From assembly GCA_002689455.1 (NCBI GenBank), contig NZGE01000010.1, positions 1 to 41,204 on the forward strand: DNA of 41,204 bases. The letters are read 5' to 3'. This stretch comes from Magnetococcales bacterium (GTDB taxonomy: Bacteria; Pseudomonadota; Alphaproteobacteria; UBA2136). Shown here piece after piece: positions 17,657-25,728 of the stretch (positions are counted from its first letter, which is position 1; each line of letters begins with the position of its first letter). The notes below the pieces were generated by a model. The model had not been told where the DNA came from. It saw nothing but the letters and a program-made list of their open reading frames with translations, and did no database searches. The position numbers were made by a program, and so were the translations under genes.

Positions 17657-18199
17657 TTATAATTGTTCAATGAGTTTAAGCTTTTCAGCAACAATTTTTG
17701 CGCGCTTTAAAGCTTCTTTGTAGAACATCATTTTATCGTCTTTAATACAATCAAGTTTTATAGCTTCTTCTGGGCTGAAAAATTTTGGCATACCCACTTC
17801 CATAGATTCTGAAGGGCTTCCAATATCGCTTACAATTCCCCAGTAAAACATAAGGTTTGATGTGGGGAAGGGGTATGGGTAATTGGCTGGTGGGTTTTCA
17901 CCTTCAAGGGTAATTTCAACATAGCCAAGTTGGCCCATCATGTCTGTGTGTGTGCCACATTCTTCAAAAAGTTCACGCCCAATGGTTTCTTCCGGTGTTT
18001 CTGCACGTTCACGGTGCCCACCAGGGATATCCCAACCACGGCTATAAACTTGCGCCAGCAAAAGGTCTTCGCCTTTAAAGGCAAATATAAAAGAAGATGA
18101 AACGTCCGCAGGGTTTAGCTTACATTCAGCATCTATAACCATTTTGGCACTGTGTGCGTGAGGTAGCCATTTTAATTGAATGTTTTCTTGCGTTGTCAT
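17657..18199 (-). CDS. Nudix hydrolase
   Basis: A 180-residue protein with a complete Nudix box at about residues 60-83: GGHRERAETPEETIGRELFE continuing into ECGT, fitting G-x5-E-x7-REU-x-EE-x-G-U. The preceding VYSRGWDIPGG gives the usual strand before the box. It hydrolyses a nucleoside diphosphate linked to another moiety, or acts as a housecleaning pyrophosphatase. The substrate is not predictable from the box alone. It sits between coxC (which ends in its own terminator upstream) and thrC. Many alphaproteobacteria carry surf1 at about this point, but nothing here resembles Surf1. Confidence 0.88.
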   Translation of the reverse strand: MTTQENIQLKWLPHAHSAKMVIDAECKLNPADVSSSFIFAFKGEDLLLAQVYSRGWDIPGGHRERAETPEETIGRELFEECGTHTDMMGQLGYVEITLEGENPPANYPYPFPTSNLMFYWGIVSDIGSPSESMEVGMPKFFSPEEAIKLDCIKDDKMMFYKEALKRAKIVAEKLKLIEQL

Positions 18200-18220
18200 C
18201 TTATAAAGCCCTTTTCATTA

Positions 18221-18245
18221 AAAAACCCTCCGTGTGGAGGGTTTT
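18221..18245 (-). terminator. Terminator after coxC
   Basis: ACCCTCC/GGAGGGT stem with a GTGT loop, A5 on the left and T4 on the right. It lies just past the coxC stop on the minus strand and could also work on the plus strand. Confidence 0.85.
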
Positions 18246-18249
18246 CATA

Positions 18250-19047
18250 TTACATAAGGTAAACGGCGAGGTAAAGACCTAACCATACCACATCAACAAA
18301 GTGCCAATACCATGCAGTGGCTTCAAAGTAGAAGTGCTGTTTATCGCTAAAGTCACCTTTGTTCATACGGCGCCAAACAGCAACCAACATTAATGAACCA
18401 ACAAGAACGTGGAAACCGTGGAAACCAGTTAACATGTAGAATGTAGAACCGTAAACACCACTGTCCATATCAAATAAAGCGTGGCTATATTCAACCATTT
18501 GTAAGGCTAAGAAAATGAAGCCTAAAACAAATGTAAGTAATGTGAATGTGCGTGCTTTTAACATGTCCTTGTCCATAATAGCGTGATGGGCAATTGTAAT
18601 CGTTGCGCCAGATGTTAAAAGAAGCAATGTGTTGATGGTTGGCAGTGCAACATCAAGCGTGAAGATGTTTTCTGGTGGCCATACAAAGGCGTGCCCACGT
18701 AAGAAGAAATATGCCGCAAAGAATGCTGCGAAAAACATAGCTTCAGAAACAATGAAAAACAGCATGCCGTAACGGTTTGCAATGTCTAACACTTGTACTT
18801 TTTCTTTAAAGCCACGTTCACGGCTTTCATTAACAAGGTCCATAAACCACTTACCAGTTCCATAAACTGTAAGTGCAAGACCGTTTAGCATCATAATTTC
18901 GCCCACAAGTTCAGATACACCAAAGCTTGCAGCATGTAAAAATGCAATTAAACCAAAAGCCAATAAGCCAACACCGATGCAAGAAAGGGGTGACCATAAG
19001 CTGTTACCTGGAATGTGAAAGTCATGATCGTGTTCGTGATGTGCCAT
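18250..19047 (-). CDS. coxC: Cytochrome c oxidase subunit III
   Basis: A 265-residue protein with seven predicted spans. It opens HDFHIPGNSLWSPL, carries SEAMFFAAFFAAYFFLRG (helix III with the conserved Glu), LLLTSGATITIAHHA, LTGFHGFHVLVG and the closing YWHFVDVVWLGLYLAVYLM. These are hallmark segments of aa3 oxidase subunit III, which stabilises the proton-uptake side of subunit I. AAAGGA precedes the ATG. It is the last gene of the coxA segment, after two small membrane proteins and before a terminator. The length equals the usual alphaproteobacterial CtaE/CoxC. Confidence 0.96.
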   Translation of the reverse strand: MAHHEHDHDFHIPGNSLWSPLSCIGVGLLAFGLIAFLHAASFGVSELVGEIMMLNGLALTVYGTGKWFMDLVNESRERGFKEKVQVLDIANRYGMLFFIVSEAMFFAAFFAAYFFLRGHAFVWPPENIFTLDVALPTINTLLLLTSGATITIAHHAIMDKDMLKARTFTLLTFVLGFIFLALQMVEYSHALFDMDSGVYGSTFYMLTGFHGFHVLVGSLMLVAVWRRMNKGDFSDKQHFYFEATAWYWHFVDVVWLGLYLAVYLM

Positions 19048-19073
19048 GAGTTTGTCCTTTATTCTTATATTTA

Positions 19074-19382
19074 TTAGTGTTTAACTTCGCCTTTAACGTG
19101 CGGCTTTTTAGCATAATATTCTTCATTTGCAGAAGGGTTTACAAGTTCTGAGTTTTTCAGTTTTAAACCTTCGTAAGAACCTTCAATACGGCCATCTTTT
19201 TCGAATGTGTCAAAGTATGGGTCGTATTTTGTGTGACCTGTTGATCCAAGGTAGGTTGCCATTACAAAGAAATAAATAATTGCAAATACAACAACTGCAC
19301 CTGTGCCAATAGCCATTAGCTTGAGTGTTTTTTGATATTCCTTGATGAGAGCATCTTTATCATAATGTAATTTTTTAGCCAT
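19074..19382 (-). CDS. Small single-span membrane protein in the cox cluster, unrecognised
   Basis: 102 residues. A charged N-terminus of about 22 residues precedes one hydrophobic span (about 23-46, LMAIGTGAVVVFAIIYFFVMA). A polar tail of some 55 residues rich in Lys, Glu and Tyr then probably faces the periplasm. It has a good ribosome-binding site (GAGGTGA) and sits 26 bp before coxC and 10 bp after a 48-residue gene, so it is co-expressed with the oxidase. I do not recognise a family. An accessory or structural subunit, or an assembly helper, is possible from position alone. Confidence 0.75.
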   Translation of the reverse strand: MAKKLHYDKDALIKEYQKTLKLMAIGTGAVVVFAIIYFFVMATYLGSTGHTKYDPYFDTFEKDGRIEGSYEGLKLKNSELVNPSANEEYYAKKPHVKGEVKH

Positions 19383-19392
19383 TTTTCACCTC

Positions 19393-19539
19393 TTATAAAA
19401 TAGCAGCAACACAAGCCAGCATAATCACTAAAACACCTAGAATGAAGCCATAAACTTTGTTGCTTTTTTTCTTGTTGCTCATGTACTCAACAGGGCTCAT
19501 ATCGCCCTGTGAGTATTGAGTTGATTTTACGTTAGACAT
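19393..19539 (-). CDS. 48-residue single-span protein between coxA and coxC (possible oxidase subunit IV-like)
   Basis: The ORF starts at ATG 19539, preceded by GGAGGA at ideal distance, and ends in TAA at 19393-19395. The protein has a polar N-terminal half (MSNVKSTQYSQGDMSPVEYM, then several Lys/Asn) and a hydrophobic C-terminal span (about 29-48, VYGFILGVLVIMLACVAAIL). Bacterial aa3 oxidases have a roughly 50-residue single-helix subunit IV. Size, topology and place between coxA and coxC fit that role, but the sequence alone does not prove it. It lies 13 bp after the coxA stop and 10 bp before the next gene. Confidence 0.72.
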   Translation of the reverse strand: MSNVKSTQYSQGDMSPVEYMSNKKKSNKVYGFILGVLVIMLACVAAIL

Positions 19540-19552
19540 TGAATTGTCCTCC

Positions 19553-21157
19553 TTATTTCACAACTGGAATTTTAGTGAAGTTGTGGTCTGTTGGAGGGCT
19601 TGGAATTGTCCATTCCAATGTTTCACCTTCCCAAGGGTTGTCGCCCGCTTTTTTACCTTTTTTCAGTGAGTAGAACACGTTGTAAACAAGCAGAATTTGA
19701 GCTAAACCAAAACCAATTGCGCCAATAGTACTTGCAATGTTTAGGTCTGTGTAAATTGGGTTGTAGTCGGCAATACGACGTGGCATACCCATTAACCCCA
19801 TGAAGTGCATTGGGAAGAATGTTAGGTTTAGGAAAATGAACGTTAACCAGAAGTGCCAGTTACCAATACGTTCTGACATCATACGGCCAATCATTTTAGG
19901 GAACCAGTAGTAAACACCGCTCATGATAGACATAAAGCTACCCGCTACGAATACATAGTGAATGTGTGCCACAACATAGTATGTATCGTGAATCATATAG
20001 TCCACAGGTACAGCGGCACAGAATACACCTGAAAGGCCACCTAATGTGAACAATGCAATGAAACCAACGGCAAATTTCATAGCGACTGTGAAGTTGATAG
20101 AACCACCCCACATTGTTGCAAGCCATGAGAAGATTTTAACACCCGTTGGAACTGCAATTAACATGGTCATGGTCATGAATGCTGTTTGCGCTACAATGTC
20201 CATACCAACCGTGTACATGTGGTGTGCCCAAACAATTAAACCAAGAACGGCAATAGCAGCTGTTGCCCACACCATCGGTGCGTAACCGAAAATTTTCTTT
20301 TTAGAGAAGGTTGATACAACTTCAGAAATAATACCAAACCCTGGTAAAATCATAATATAAACCGCTGGGTGAGAGTAGAACCAGAAAATGTGCTGGAACA
20401 GTACAGGGTCACCACCACCTGCTGGGTTGAAGAAAGATGTGCCAAAGTTACGGTCTGTGAGCAACATGGTAATTGCACCCGCTAAAACAGGTGTACCTAA
20501 AAGCATAAGCCACGCTGTTACCAACCAAGACCATACAAATAAAGGCATTTTCATCAACGTCATGCCAGGGGCACGCATGTTTAAAATGGTCACGATGAAG
20601 TTAATCGCACCTAAAATAGAGCTCGCACCTGCTAAGTGAACAGCTAAAATCCACATATCAATACCAGCACCTGAAGAATAGGTTGCGTTGGTAAGCGGTG
20701 GGTAAATTGTCCAGCCAGCAGCGTTTGCACCACCAGGAACAAAGAATGAAAGAACCATTAAAAGCGCCGCAAAAGGAACAATCCAGAAAGTCCAGTTGTT
20801 AAGGCGTGGGAAAGCCATATCTGGTGAGCCAATTAAAATTGGCACCACATAGTTACCCAAGCCAACAAAGGCAGGAATAATCGCAAAGAAAATCATGAAA
20901 GTGGCGTGCATAGCCGTCATTTTGTTGAATGTGTCCGCGCTTAATCCAACGTTAAATTCTTTACCCATAATCTCCCATGAGTTTGTGAAAAGCTGCATGC
21001 CAGGTTGGATTAATTCTAAACGAATTGCCTCTGCCAATGCTCCACCAAGAAGGAAGAAAATAAGCGCACTCATTAGGTACATTTTACCGATATCTTTATG
21101 GTTTACCGTTGTAAAATAATACATGAAACCTTTTTTCTCTGCTGCCGCTGTGGCCAT
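19553..21157 (-). CDS. coxA: Cytochrome c oxidase subunit I
   Basis: The catalytic haem-copper subunit, 534 residues from the ATG at 21157. That start follows AAGGGAA; a longer frame from 21190 would add 11 residues without support. Twelve membrane spans are visible. FYSHPAVYIMILPGFGIISE carries the CuB histidine and the cross-linked Tyr region, VWAHHMYTVGMD the His-His pair, and AHIHYVFVAGS the haem a3 and a histidines. MHATFMIFFAIIPAFVG and LNNWTFWIVP are standard. It reduces oxygen to water and pumps protons. The gene begins the coxA-48aa-102aa-coxC segment. An 81-bp spacer holding a terminator separates it from the 63-residue gene upstream. Confidence 0.97.
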   Translation of the reverse strand: MATAAAEKKGFMYYFTTVNHKDIGKMYLMSALIFFLLGGALAEAIRLELIQPGMQLFTNSWEIMGKEFNVGLSADTFNKMTAMHATFMIFFAIIPAFVGLGNYVVPILIGSPDMAFPRLNNWTFWIVPFAALLMVLSFFVPGGANAAGWTIYPPLTNATYSSGAGIDMWILAVHLAGASSILGAINFIVTILNMRAPGMTLMKMPLFVWSWLVTAWLMLLGTPVLAGAITMLLTDRNFGTSFFNPAGGGDPVLFQHIFWFYSHPAVYIMILPGFGIISEVVSTFSKKKIFGYAPMVWATAAIAVLGLIVWAHHMYTVGMDIVAQTAFMTMTMLIAVPTGVKIFSWLATMWGGSINFTVAMKFAVGFIALFTLGGLSGVFCAAVPVDYMIHDTYYVVAHIHYVFVAGSFMSIMSGVYYWFPKMIGRMMSERIGNWHFWLTFIFLNLTFFPMHFMGLMGMPRRIADYNPIYTDLNIASTIGAIGFGLAQILLVYNVFYSLKKGKKAGDNPWEGETLEWTIPSPPTDHNFTKIPVVK

Positions 21158-21252
21158 GAATATTCCCTTTTTATTTTTTATGTTCATCATTTTTGTATAA
21201 AAATCGCCTTAATATATCACTTTTTCTTTTTAAACCAAAGCACAGAATGAAG

Positions 21253-21280
21253 AAAAAGCTAACTGTTTAAGTTAGCTTTT
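21253..21280 (-). terminator. Terminator between the ctaA-alr segment and coxA
   Basis: AGCTAAC/GTTAGCT stem with a 7-base loop, plus flanking A and T runs that extend the pairing. It lies 9 bp after the stop of the 63-residue gene and implies that coxA has its own promoter in 21158-21252. Confidence 0.75.
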
Positions 21281-21288
21281 GTCATTCG

Positions 21289-21480
21289 TTATTGAAGGTC
21301 ATCATCTTGAAATTCACTTTGTCCATGTTTGTGAAATTTTTCACGTCTTTTAAACTTTTTACAAGTGATGGCAGGTTTTTTGAGTTTACCTTTTAAATGT
21401 AACACGTAAAGCGTTGTTGGAATGGCAATAATGCACATTAAGGTAAAGGCAAGGCCAATGTGAGTGAATAGGTGAGACAT
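21289..21480 (-). CDS. 63-residue single-span membrane protein, unrecognised
   Basis: It opens MSHLFTHIGLAFTLMCIIAI with one hydrophobic span (about 6-28). A strongly basic segment follows (KGKLKKPAITCKKFKRREKF), then an acidic end (QDDDLQ). An excellent ribosome-binding site (GGAGGTGA) precedes the ATG, which argues that it is translated. It is the last gene of the ctaA-ctaB-ctaG-alr run and precedes a terminator. The basic region after the span suggests a cytoplasmic tail. No family recognised. A small cofactor of oxidase assembly is possible only by position. Confidence 0.65.
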   Translation of the reverse strand: MSHLFTHIGLAFTLMCIIAIPTTLYVLHLKGKLKKPAITCKKFKRREKFHKHGQSEFQDDDLQ

Positions 21481-21561
21481 AGGTCACCTCCGAGGTTCTG
21501 AAATAAAAATAAAGGTATGTGAATAAAGGTATTCTATTCTCTTTGTGTTATTTAATAAAGC

Positions 21562-22620
21562 TTATTCAATATATTTTTGAATAAGGCGCTGTTCAAGCGA
21601 TGTTAAAATTTCATAGGAAATGGTGCCGCTGTTATTTGCATGGTCTTCTAAGGTTTGGTGGCTTCCTATAATTTCTGCCATATCATTTGTGGAGACTTTT
21701 TCTGTAATATCCGTGATATCCACACAGGTTAAATCCATTGAAATGTTGCCCACTAAAGGTGCTTTTTGCCCTTTTATGTAAACATACCTTGTTTGGCCTT
21801 TTTGGCGTAAAAGCCCATCAGCATAACCGTAAGAAAGTGTGGCAATAAGGCTGTCTTTTTTAGCTGTCCACGTGCTGTTGTAACCAACGCTTTCGCCTTT
21901 TTTGACTTCTTGTATTTGTATGATATTTGCTGTGAGAGAAACCACTTGTTGCATTGGGTTTTGGGTATTTGGTGTGGGGTTTCCACCGTAAAGGGCAATG
22001 CCTGGGCGGGTGAGGTTGAAATGATTTTCAGCGCCTAAAAAAATACCAGAAGAATTGGATAAGCTGTGTAAGCTGTGCGGAAAATAGGGGGTTATTTCTT
22101 TAAATAAATTCAACTGTTCCGTATTTTTTGGGTTGGAAGGTTCTTCAGAACTACAAAAATGGGATAAAATAAGGGTTGGCGTTTTACCTGCTTTTTTGCA
22201 AATCTTTGAAGCTATATCTGCTTTTTTCCAGCTTATGCCAAGGCGGTTCATACCTGTGTCAAATTGAAGGGCAAAGGTTGTTTGAGGTTTTGAAACAAAG
22301 TTTTTTAAATCTTCAATACTTGAAAGGATAGGGGTGATGCCGTGTTTGATATAATTTTCATGGTCACCTGCGTGGTAGCCATTCAAAAGGTATATTTCAG
22401 CCTTTGGGGCAACCGTTCTTACTTTTAAAGCTTCGCTTAAATAGGCTACAAAAAAATGGCGGCAACCTGTTTTATAAAGTGATTCACTCACCTTTTGAAT
22501 GCCAAGGCCATAAGCGTTTGCTTTAACAGCGGCACCGCATAGGTTTGAGGATAGCTTATTTAAAATCTGCCAGTTTCGGCAGAGGCTTTTCAGGTTAATG
22601 GTTAGGGTAGGCTCTTTCAT
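21562..22620 (-). CDS. alr: Alanine racemase
   Basis: A 352-residue PLP enzyme that makes D-alanine for peptidoglycan. The N-terminal TIM-barrel lysine lies in CGAAVKANAYGLG (about residue 34). The second catalytic residue is the Tyr of SVGYNSTWTA in the C-terminal domain. LQFDTGMNRLGI and LTRPGIALYGGNP are classic family motifs, and MDLTCVDIT matches the domain boundary. Length is close to the norm. It is an unusual companion in a haem-copper oxidase assembly run: it follows ctaG by 40 bp on the same strand and precedes a 63-residue membrane protein. Confidence 0.93.
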   Translation of the reverse strand: MKEPTLTINLKSLCRNWQILNKLSSNLCGAAVKANAYGLGIQKVSESLYKTGCRHFFVAYLSEALKVRTVAPKAEIYLLNGYHAGDHENYIKHGITPILSSIEDLKNFVSKPQTTFALQFDTGMNRLGISWKKADIASKICKKAGKTPTLILSHFCSSEEPSNPKNTEQLNLFKEITPYFPHSLHSLSNSSGIFLGAENHFNLTRPGIALYGGNPTPNTQNPMQQVVSLTANIIQIQEVKKGESVGYNSTWTAKKDSLIATLSYGYADGLLRQKGQTRYVYIKGQKAPLVGNISMDLTCVDITDITEKVSTNDMAEIIGSHQTLEDHANNSGTISYEILTSLEQRLIQKYIE

Positions 22621-22660
22621 AAACTTAGCTTACACTAAAAAAGAAATGAAAGTAAAACAG

Positions 22661-23209
22661 TTACTCTTCCGATTCAAAAAGTGTGTATGAAAAATTAATG
22701 GTGTGAATACCTTCAGGCAGATTTTCTGTTACAAAAAAGCTGAGCGGTAGATTCACTTCTTCATGGGGTGGGTAATATTGTTCTTCAAAGCAAAAACACT
22801 GCTGAAGATCAACATATTCGGTTACATCGCCAAACTCACCTTCGGTTGAAAGGGCGATCATTGTGTGAATAGCCATACCGTTCATACCTTCGCTCGATTC
22901 GTTCTTGGCTGTATAAGCCGTTAAAAGCGGTTCGTTTAAGCGCACTTTAACTTTACGGCTTACAGGGGCAAGTGTTACAGGCACGCCTGCGGCTTCATGG
23001 GCAATGAACCGAATGGTAATTTCACGGTCTTGAATTTCACCCATCGGCAAACTGTCACCGTCATTGGTGGCCACTTTGGCCAGTGGAATGCCTACAAGTT
23101 GGCAAAATGCTTCATATAAAGGCACAAAAGCATAAGAAACACCAAACATGCCAATGCCCACAAAAAGGAGAATTGTTAAAAGTTTTTTGTTCGATTTTTT
23201 GTTTTTCAT
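22661..23209 (-). CDS. ctaG: Cytochrome c oxidase assembly protein CtaG/Cox11 (CuB insertion)
   Basis: A 182-residue protein anchored by one N-terminal span (about 9-28) leading into SYAFVPLYEAFCQLVG, the Cox11 signature. The periplasmic immunoglobulin-like domain ends with the copper-binding CFCFEEQ motif and the following PLSFFV. It delivers copper to the CuB site of subunit I. It is encoded 29 bp after ctaB, in the expected ctaA-ctaB-ctaG order. All copper ligands appear intact. Confidence 0.95.
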   Translation of the reverse strand: MKNKKSNKKLLTILLFVGIGMFGVSYAFVPLYEAFCQLVGIPLAKVATNDGDSLPMGEIQDREITIRFIAHEAAGVPVTLAPVSRKVKVRLNEPLLTAYTAKNESSEGMNGMAIHTMIALSTEGEFGDVTEYVDLQQCFCFEEQYYPPHEEVNLPLSFFVTENLPEGIHTINFSYTLFESEE

Positions 23210-23238
23210 ATTGTTTCTTAATGTTTGTTGTTTTTATT

Positions 23239-24120
23239 TTAAATAAAGGTATCTACCACCATAGCTGCAAATAAAAATGCAAGGTAGTAAAGCGAAAACA
23301 TAAAAACGTCCATCGCGCGGTCAATGCCTTTATCATGCATCAGCTTGTAAGCTTTGTATAACCAAACAGCGCCTAAATAAGTGGCTGCAATAAAGTAAAT
23401 AAACCCTAAATGCCCCCATAAGCCAATGGAAAGTGTTACAGGAATAAGGATAAGCATGTAATAAACAATTTGCACTTTTGTTTCATCTTCGCCTTTAACG
23501 CACGGTAGCATTGGAATTTTTGCGTTTTGATAATCTTCACGCTTTTTAAGGGCTAATGCCCAAAAGTGTGGCGGTGTCCAAAGGAAAATAATAAGAAACA
23601 TTGCCCAAGGCATCCAGCTGGATACGTCATTTTGAATGGCTGCCCAACCTACAACAGGTGGAAATGCGCCAGCTGCACCGCCAATGACAATGTTTTGAAC
23701 AGTACGACGCTTTAAAAACATGGTGTAAATGAAAACATAAAACAAATAACCTGCGGTGGCCATACAAGCGGTTAAGGGGTTTACCATAACACTTAATAAA
23801 ACATGTGCGAAGACACCCCAGAAAATACCGAGAAATAGCACTGTTTTAGGTTGCATGCGACCAGCTGGAAGAGGACGGTTTTGCGTGCGCTTCATAACTT
23901 GGTCGATGTCGCGGTCGTACCACATATTTACAGTGTTGGCACCACCTGCACTTAAACATAAACCAATGGTTCCCCAAAAAAGAGCATTAAAACTTAAAAG
24001 GTCGGTGTTGCCTTTGCTTGCAACCAACATTGCGCCCACACATGTAATGGCTAACAAAACAATAATGCGTGGCTTCATCAGCCTGAAAATATCAAAAAAG
24101 CTTTGTGATGTTAAAGTCAT
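23239..24120 (-). CDS. ctaB: Protoheme IX farnesyltransferase (haem O synthase)
   Basis: A 293-residue UbiA-family prenyltransferase with about eight or nine spans. The first aspartate-rich motif is in NTVNMWYDRDIDQVMKRT; RPLPAGRM follows, and the second catalytic region is WTPPHFWALALKKREDY. It attaches a farnesyl group to haem B, the first step to haem A for the aa3 oxidase. Its start overlaps the ctaA stop (ATGA), so the two haem-modifying enzymes are coupled. Length is standard for CtaB/Cox10. Confidence 0.96.
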   Translation of the reverse strand: MTLTSQSFFDIFRLMKPRIIVLLAITCVGAMLVASKGNTDLLSFNALFWGTIGLCLSAGGANTVNMWYDRDIDQVMKRTQNRPLPAGRMQPKTVLFLGIFWGVFAHVLLSVMVNPLTACMATAGYLFYVFIYTMFLKRRTVQNIVIGGAAGAFPPVVGWAAIQNDVSSWMPWAMFLIIFLWTPPHFWALALKKREDYQNAKIPMLPCVKGEDETKVQIVYYMLILIPVTLSIGLWGHLGFIYFIAATYLGAVWLYKAYKLMHDKGIDRAMDVFMFSLYYLAFLFAAMVVDTFI

Positions 24121-25046
24121 TTATGGAAAGAACCTCCCACACCGTAGCGCAATTTGCAAAGTGCACCAACGGATGCAAGAATAATAAGTGTGCCCCATGC
24201 AAGGTGGAAAACGCTCATGCCTTTGTAGGCCCATGCATAGTGACTGAAACTATAAAGTAGAATAATGCCAATAATCACTTGTCCAAACACAATGATGTTT
24301 AAGCCTTTTGCTGTTTTTTTGTAAACAGCATCTGCGTTTTTAGATGTAAAGAATAGGCTTAAGCTTACAATCAAGGTTATAAGTGCGAAGATACGGTGCT
24401 TCATGTGAAGCATGGCTTGAAAGTCACCTTTTGGCATAAATTCGCCGTTACAAAGTGGTAAACCACCGCAAATACCACCTGAATGCGATGTGGAAACCAT
24501 AGCCCCTAAAAGCATGGTTATGAATGTGCTGATAAATAAAGCCCACACATTTATTTTAAACTTTTTAGGTGCAGGAATAATTTCATTATTGCTTGCTAAG
24601 GCAATTGCAATTTTTTTACGAGAAACAATTAAAGCTGCAAATAAAAGCATGGCATTACCAAGATGGATGGCCACAGTCCAGTGAATATTACTAAGAAGAA
24701 CAGTAATCATGCCCAGCTTTACTTGAAGGAATAAAATAATAATGGTGATTAAAGGCCACATAAAAATGCCTTTGTGCGTTTTGCGGTTTTTAAAGCTTAA
24801 AACGGCAACAGCTAAAATAAGAAAACCTAAAACAGCTGCAAGCAAGCGGTGGAACCATTCTAAAAATACCTGCCAGTTAGTGTAACCCCAGCTTTCTTCC
24901 ACTGGGAAAGGGAATGCTTTACCATAACACATTGGCCAGTCAGGGCATGAAAGCCCAGCATCATAAACGCGTACAGCGGCACCAATAACAATAACAGCAT
25001 AAGTTAAAACCATTGCAAGGCTGGTGATTTTTAATAATTTATTCAT
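24117..25046 (-). CDS. ctaA: Haem A synthase (CtaA/Cox15)
   Basis: A 309-residue, eight-span membrane protein. Two similar four-helix halves are visible. The first has GAAVRVYDAGLSCPDWPMCYG (shown here as the RVYDAGLSCPDWPMC core) and the haem-ligand region EWFHRLLA. The second has MVSTSHSGGICGGLPLCNG and the MLHMKHRIFA histidine. It oxidises haem O to haem A. Cysteine pairs lie in both periplasmic loops, as in many bacterial CtaA proteins. AAAGGAA precedes the ATG, and the gene overlaps ctaB by 4 bp. Upstream is the 840-bp gap containing a candidate RNA on the other strand, so its promoter should lie in that gap. Confidence 0.93.
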   Translation of the reverse strand: MNKLLKITSLAMVLTYAVIVIGAAVRVYDAGLSCPDWPMCYGKAFPFPVEESWGYTNWQVFLEWFHRLLAAVLGFLILAVAVLSFKNRKTHKGIFMWPLITIIILFLQVKLGMITVLLSNIHWTVAIHLGNAMLLFAALIVSRKKIAIALASNNEIIPAPKKFKINVWALFISTFITMLLGAMVSTSHSGGICGGLPLCNGEFMPKGDFQAMLHMKHRIFALITLIVSLSLFFTSKNADAVYKKTAKGLNIIVFGQVIIGIILLYSFSHYAWAYKGMSVFHLAWGTLIILASVGALCKLRYGVGGSFHK

Positions 25047-25440
25047 ATAAAATTCCTTTTGTTAGCGTCCACATCATAGGAAAAAAGGCACTTAAAGAAA
25101 AGTTTTTTTCAAAAAAATTAAATAAAGGGCTTGAAAAGCATTTAAGGCAGCATTAAAACCTTTTTTGCAAATACTAAAACTTAATCGTTTCTTCAGGCAT
25201 CGAACATTTTTCACCTGATTTTCTTACCACCGGTATCGGACAATAGTAGCTGTTGAAGATTATAGCAAACTTGTCGGCGCATTCTTTTTTGATTTAAGCA
25301 CAGCTTAATATCACGCGCTTTTTATCTCTGGTTAATACACGTCGTCTATTTTTTACGTGTTATTTGGTTTTATGTTTTTTGCATTCATGGGTTTGCTATT
25401 GTGGGTTTTATTAACTTGCGAAAATAACAAACTGCGTTCT
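25047..25440. other. AT-rich spacer upstream of ctaA
   Basis: No credible ORF on either strand. This segment must include the ctaA promoter (minus strand) and perhaps the promoter of the plus-strand RNA candidate that follows. I could not pick a convincing -35/-10 pair for either. Confidence 0.4.
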
Positions 25441-25501
25441 TTAAACCCAGCCCCAATTCCATTCTGGGGAGTTGAGGTTATTTAACTTAGGAGCGTTTCC
25501 T

Positions 25502-25546
25502 ATGGCACGAGCATCGCCAATGAACACCAACAAAAAATTTCGATAA
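25502..25546 (+). CDS. 14-codon ORF (leader-peptide-like) within the RNA candidate
   Basis: ATG at 25502 to TAA at 25544-25546 encodes MARASPMNTNKKFR. AGGAG at 25489-25493 leaves an ideal 8-nt spacer, the main reason to take it seriously. It is followed by stable hairpins, as in attenuator leaders, but no gene lies downstream on this strand before the terminator. No family recognised. Confidence 0.35.
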   Translation: MARASPMNTNKKFR

Positions 25547-25631
25547 AACCTGGTCTGCGCCGGTCTGCACTACATCTTTGGTGTAGACAGTGAGAAAAAT
25601 GGATTTTTCTCTGGCTGTTTCAATGGACAAG

Positions 25632-25657
25632 CAAAACCCTCCTTTTGGAGGGTTTTG
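25632..25657. terminator. Terminator of the RNA candidate
   Basis: A 10-bp stem AAAACCCTCC/GGAGGGTTTT with a TTTT loop. It is symmetrical, so it could act on both strands. The same ACCCTCC stem core is used in the coxC terminator. Confidence 0.8.
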
Positions 25658-25728
25658 TGCTTTCTAGTACGGCTTTATATGTATATAGCTTATTGATAGA
25701 GTTTAGGTTTAGAAGTGTTCTAACTTTG

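Larger units (their letters stand above)
25440..25657 (+). ncRNA. Candidate structured small RNA with short ORF and terminator
   Basis: On the plus strand, opposite to the neighbouring genes, there is a CCCCA/TGGGG hairpin (25451-25469), an ORF of 14 codons with a ribosome-binding site (25502-25546), a tandem GGTCTGC repeat (25552-25567), a CTACA/TGTAG hairpin (25570-25586), an 8-bp GAGAAAAA/TTTTTCTC hairpin with a TGGA loop (25592-25611) and a terminator (25632-25657). So many stable stems in a row ending in a terminator suggest a discrete transcript of about 200 nt. I compared it by eye with tmRNA, RNase P, SRP and 6S RNA and found none of their diagnostic sequences. The 5' end is a guess. 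Confidence 0.4.

Noticed and set aside
20046-20639. Plus-strand open frames inside coxA
   Set aside because: Shadow frames of a conserved gene with no ribosome-binding sites and no recognisable product.
25440-25660. tmRNA, RNase P RNA, SRP RNA or 6S RNA in the coxB-ctaA gap
   Set aside because: No tag ORF starting with Ala-Asn-Asp, no tRNA-like ends, no GAAAGUCCGGGCU-type core and no SRP GGAA-loop domain were found, so none of these names is supported.
25601-25666. 22-codon ORF starting at ATG 25600 and running through the terminator hairpin
   Set aside because: It is encoded mostly by the terminator stem and a poly-T hairpin arm and lacks a convincing ribosome-binding site.
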